DNA of 64,000 nucleotides from Acidobacteriota bacterium. GTDB taxonomy: Bacteria > Acidobacteriota > Terriglobia > Terriglobales > Acidobacteriaceae. The stretch spans positions 434,001 to 498,000 of the forward strand of contig JACPYL010000025.1 in the NCBI GenBank assembly GCA_016196065.1. Direction: 5' to 3'. The translations under genes were made by a program, and so were the position numbers. The notes below the pieces were generated by a model. That model was given only the letters and a program-made list of their open reading frames with translations. It was not told the DNA's origin and ran no database searches. Positions 63,083 to 64,000 of the stretch are shown here, piece by piece; the stretch's first letter is position 1; every line of letters starts with the position of its first letter.

Positions 63083-63113
63083 GTTGGCGTAACCAGGCGA
63101 TTACGCCAACTAC
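63083..63113 (+). repeat. Single 31-nt unit (copy 5), perfect hairpin
   Basis: GTTGGCGTAA and TTACGCCAAC are perfectly complementary 10-nt arms around an 8-nt loop (CCAGGCGA), followed by TACG. It is the most symmetric copy. Confidence 0.85.
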
Positions 63114-63188
63114 GAAAAAGGTGGCCATCGTCCAGATTCGCTTCCGCGAGCGAGCGGGAGGACGTCTGTCTAGTCTACAATCCCCGGC

Positions 63189-64000
63189 ATGCTAATCACT
63201 CGTCGTGAACTGCTTGCCGGGCTGGCCGCCGCGTCTGTCACTTCTGCTCTAACTGACCTGGGATTCGCTCAAAGTAGTGTCTCCGCGTTGCACATCGACG
63301 CTGCCCGTCTGCAGCAAAGCCTGGAAGGGCTCAGCATTTTCGGACGCCCCGCCGGCGGCACCTTCGCCGACGGCGTCAGCCGTGTGGCCTATTCGGATGC
63401 GGACATTGCCGGACGAAAGTACGCCATGGAGTTGATGCGAGCGGCGGGCCTCGATCCGCGAATTGATACCGCCGGAAACATCCTAGGGCGGCGCGAGGGA
63501 AGCGACCGCTCTCTCAAGCCGATACTGTTTGGGTCGCACATCGATTCCGTGCCCAGCGGCGGTAACTTCGACGGCGATGTGGGTTCGATGTCCGCCATCG
63601 AAGTCGTGCGCACGCTGAAGGAACACAGCATCCCCACGCGGCATCCGCTTGAGATCGCGATCTGGTCGAACGAGGAGTCCCTGACGATGGGAAGCCGTGC
63701 CGCAGCCGGCGACATGGAGGCGTCAGACTTGGAGAGAATGTACGGTGGGATCTCCCTCGCCGATGGCTTGCGCAAGATTGGTGGCGATCCGGCTAGGTTG
63801 GCGGAAGCGCGCATGGCCCCAGGGTCCATCCATTGCTATCTGGAGTTGCACATCGAGCAGGGTGGAACTCTCGACAAAGCAGGCATCCCGATCGGGGTAG
63901 TCGAAGGCATCGTTTCTATTGACGAGTACGAGGTCGAGATTCATGGTTTCGCCAATCATGCCGGAACCACGCCCATGCCCGAACGCCGCAACGCACTGCT
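63189..64000 (+). CDS. M20-type amidohydrolase (hydantoinase/carbamoylase family), 3' end cut off
   Basis: The first 270 residues of an exported or periplasmic zinc amidohydrolase; the frame is open to the window end. TRRELLAG at 4-11 before a hydrophobic stretch resembles a twin-arginine signal (signal end near FAQ). The catalytic domain shows GSHIDSVPSGGNFDGDVG (metal ligands His and Asp), SNEES where the catalytic Glu pair lies (the usual form is NEEG), LELHIEQGG and GFANHAGTTPM. The family includes allantoate amidohydrolase, N-carbamoyl amino acid amidase and beta-ureidopropionase; the substrate cannot be decided. Repeat copy 5 lies 76 bp upstream. Confidence 0.88.
   Translation, partial: MLITRRELLAGLAAASVTSALTDLGFAQSSVSALHIDAARLQQSLEGLSIFGRPAGGTFADGVSRVAYSDADIAGRKYAMELMRAAGLDPRIDTAGNILGRREGSDRSLKPILFGSHIDSVPSGGNFDGDVGSMSAIEVVRTLKEHSIPTRHPLEIAIWSNEESLTMGSRAAAGDMEASDLERMYGGISLADGLRKIGGDPARLAEARMAPGSIHCYLELHIEQGGTLDKAGIPIGVVEGIVSIDEYEVEIHGFANHAGTTPMPERRNAL

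Noticed and set aside
1-64000. tRNA, rRNA, insertion sequences and prophage genes
   Set aside because: No T-loop-like GGTTCGAATCC box in a cloverleaf context, no rRNA sequence, and no transposase or phage structural protein was seen on either strand.

Overview
This window is a stretch of bacterial chromosome that is most likely from the phylum Acidobacteriota (class Terriglobia or a close relative). That assignment is an inference from gene content. The window carries several family types that are typical of that phylum: a winged-helix plus TPR regulator, a sigma factor overlapping a Ser/Thr kinase with a TPR tail, a VWFA-related secreted protein, TolB-like PD40 propellers, a DUF2339 polytopic protein, and many secreted proteins of unknown function. 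No rRNA, tRNA, CRISPR array, phage or insertion sequence was recognised.

Layout. 0-2.6 kb: a cut-off membrane protein, then a small redox-type group (SDR, HxlR regulator, a second SDR lacking its catalytic tyrosine, and an AhpD-like CxxC protein). 2.6-10.7 kb: a leftward catabolic-looking run (APC permease, CocE/NonD hydrolase, PD40-CehA metallohydrolase, PD40 protein, TonB C-terminal protein). 10.7-16 kb: housekeeping and unknown genes, including the pilus retraction ATPase pilT and a DinB-like protein. 16-25 kb: secreted proteins of unknown function, a winged-helix/TPR regulator, an astacin-like zinc protease and ilvE. 25.5-28.4 kb: a four-gene operon of two membrane proteins (one LiaF-like) with a LytS/LytR-type sensor and regulator. 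28.4-40.3 kb: a multicopper oxidase whose copper motifs are in reversed order, a DUF2339 protein, a LysM glycoside-hydrolase-like protein, a ClpB-type AAA+ ATPase, an M48 protease, a bactofilin, msrB and an M15 peptidase. 40.5-46.4 kb: secreted proteins, two of them behind near-identical promoters. 46.7-54.2 kb: a leftward block of four secreted proteins (RHS/YD protein, unknown, HAF-repeat, and DNRLRE-collagen-propeller) facing a sigma factor/kinase pair at 54.5-57.9 kb.

57.9-63.1 kb is the most unusual part. Related copies of a roughly 31-nt palindromic unit, single or as inverted doublets, lie in each successive gene gap, with exactly one gene between consecutive copies. The layout resembles either REP/REPIN elements or a cassette array with attC-like sites. 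The window ends inside a hydantoinase/carbamoylase-type amidohydrolase gene.

Most genes in the second half encode exported proteins with clear signal peptides and strong AGGAG ribosome binding sites, some with TTG or GTG starts. Functions are family-level assignments made by reading motifs. No database search was run.
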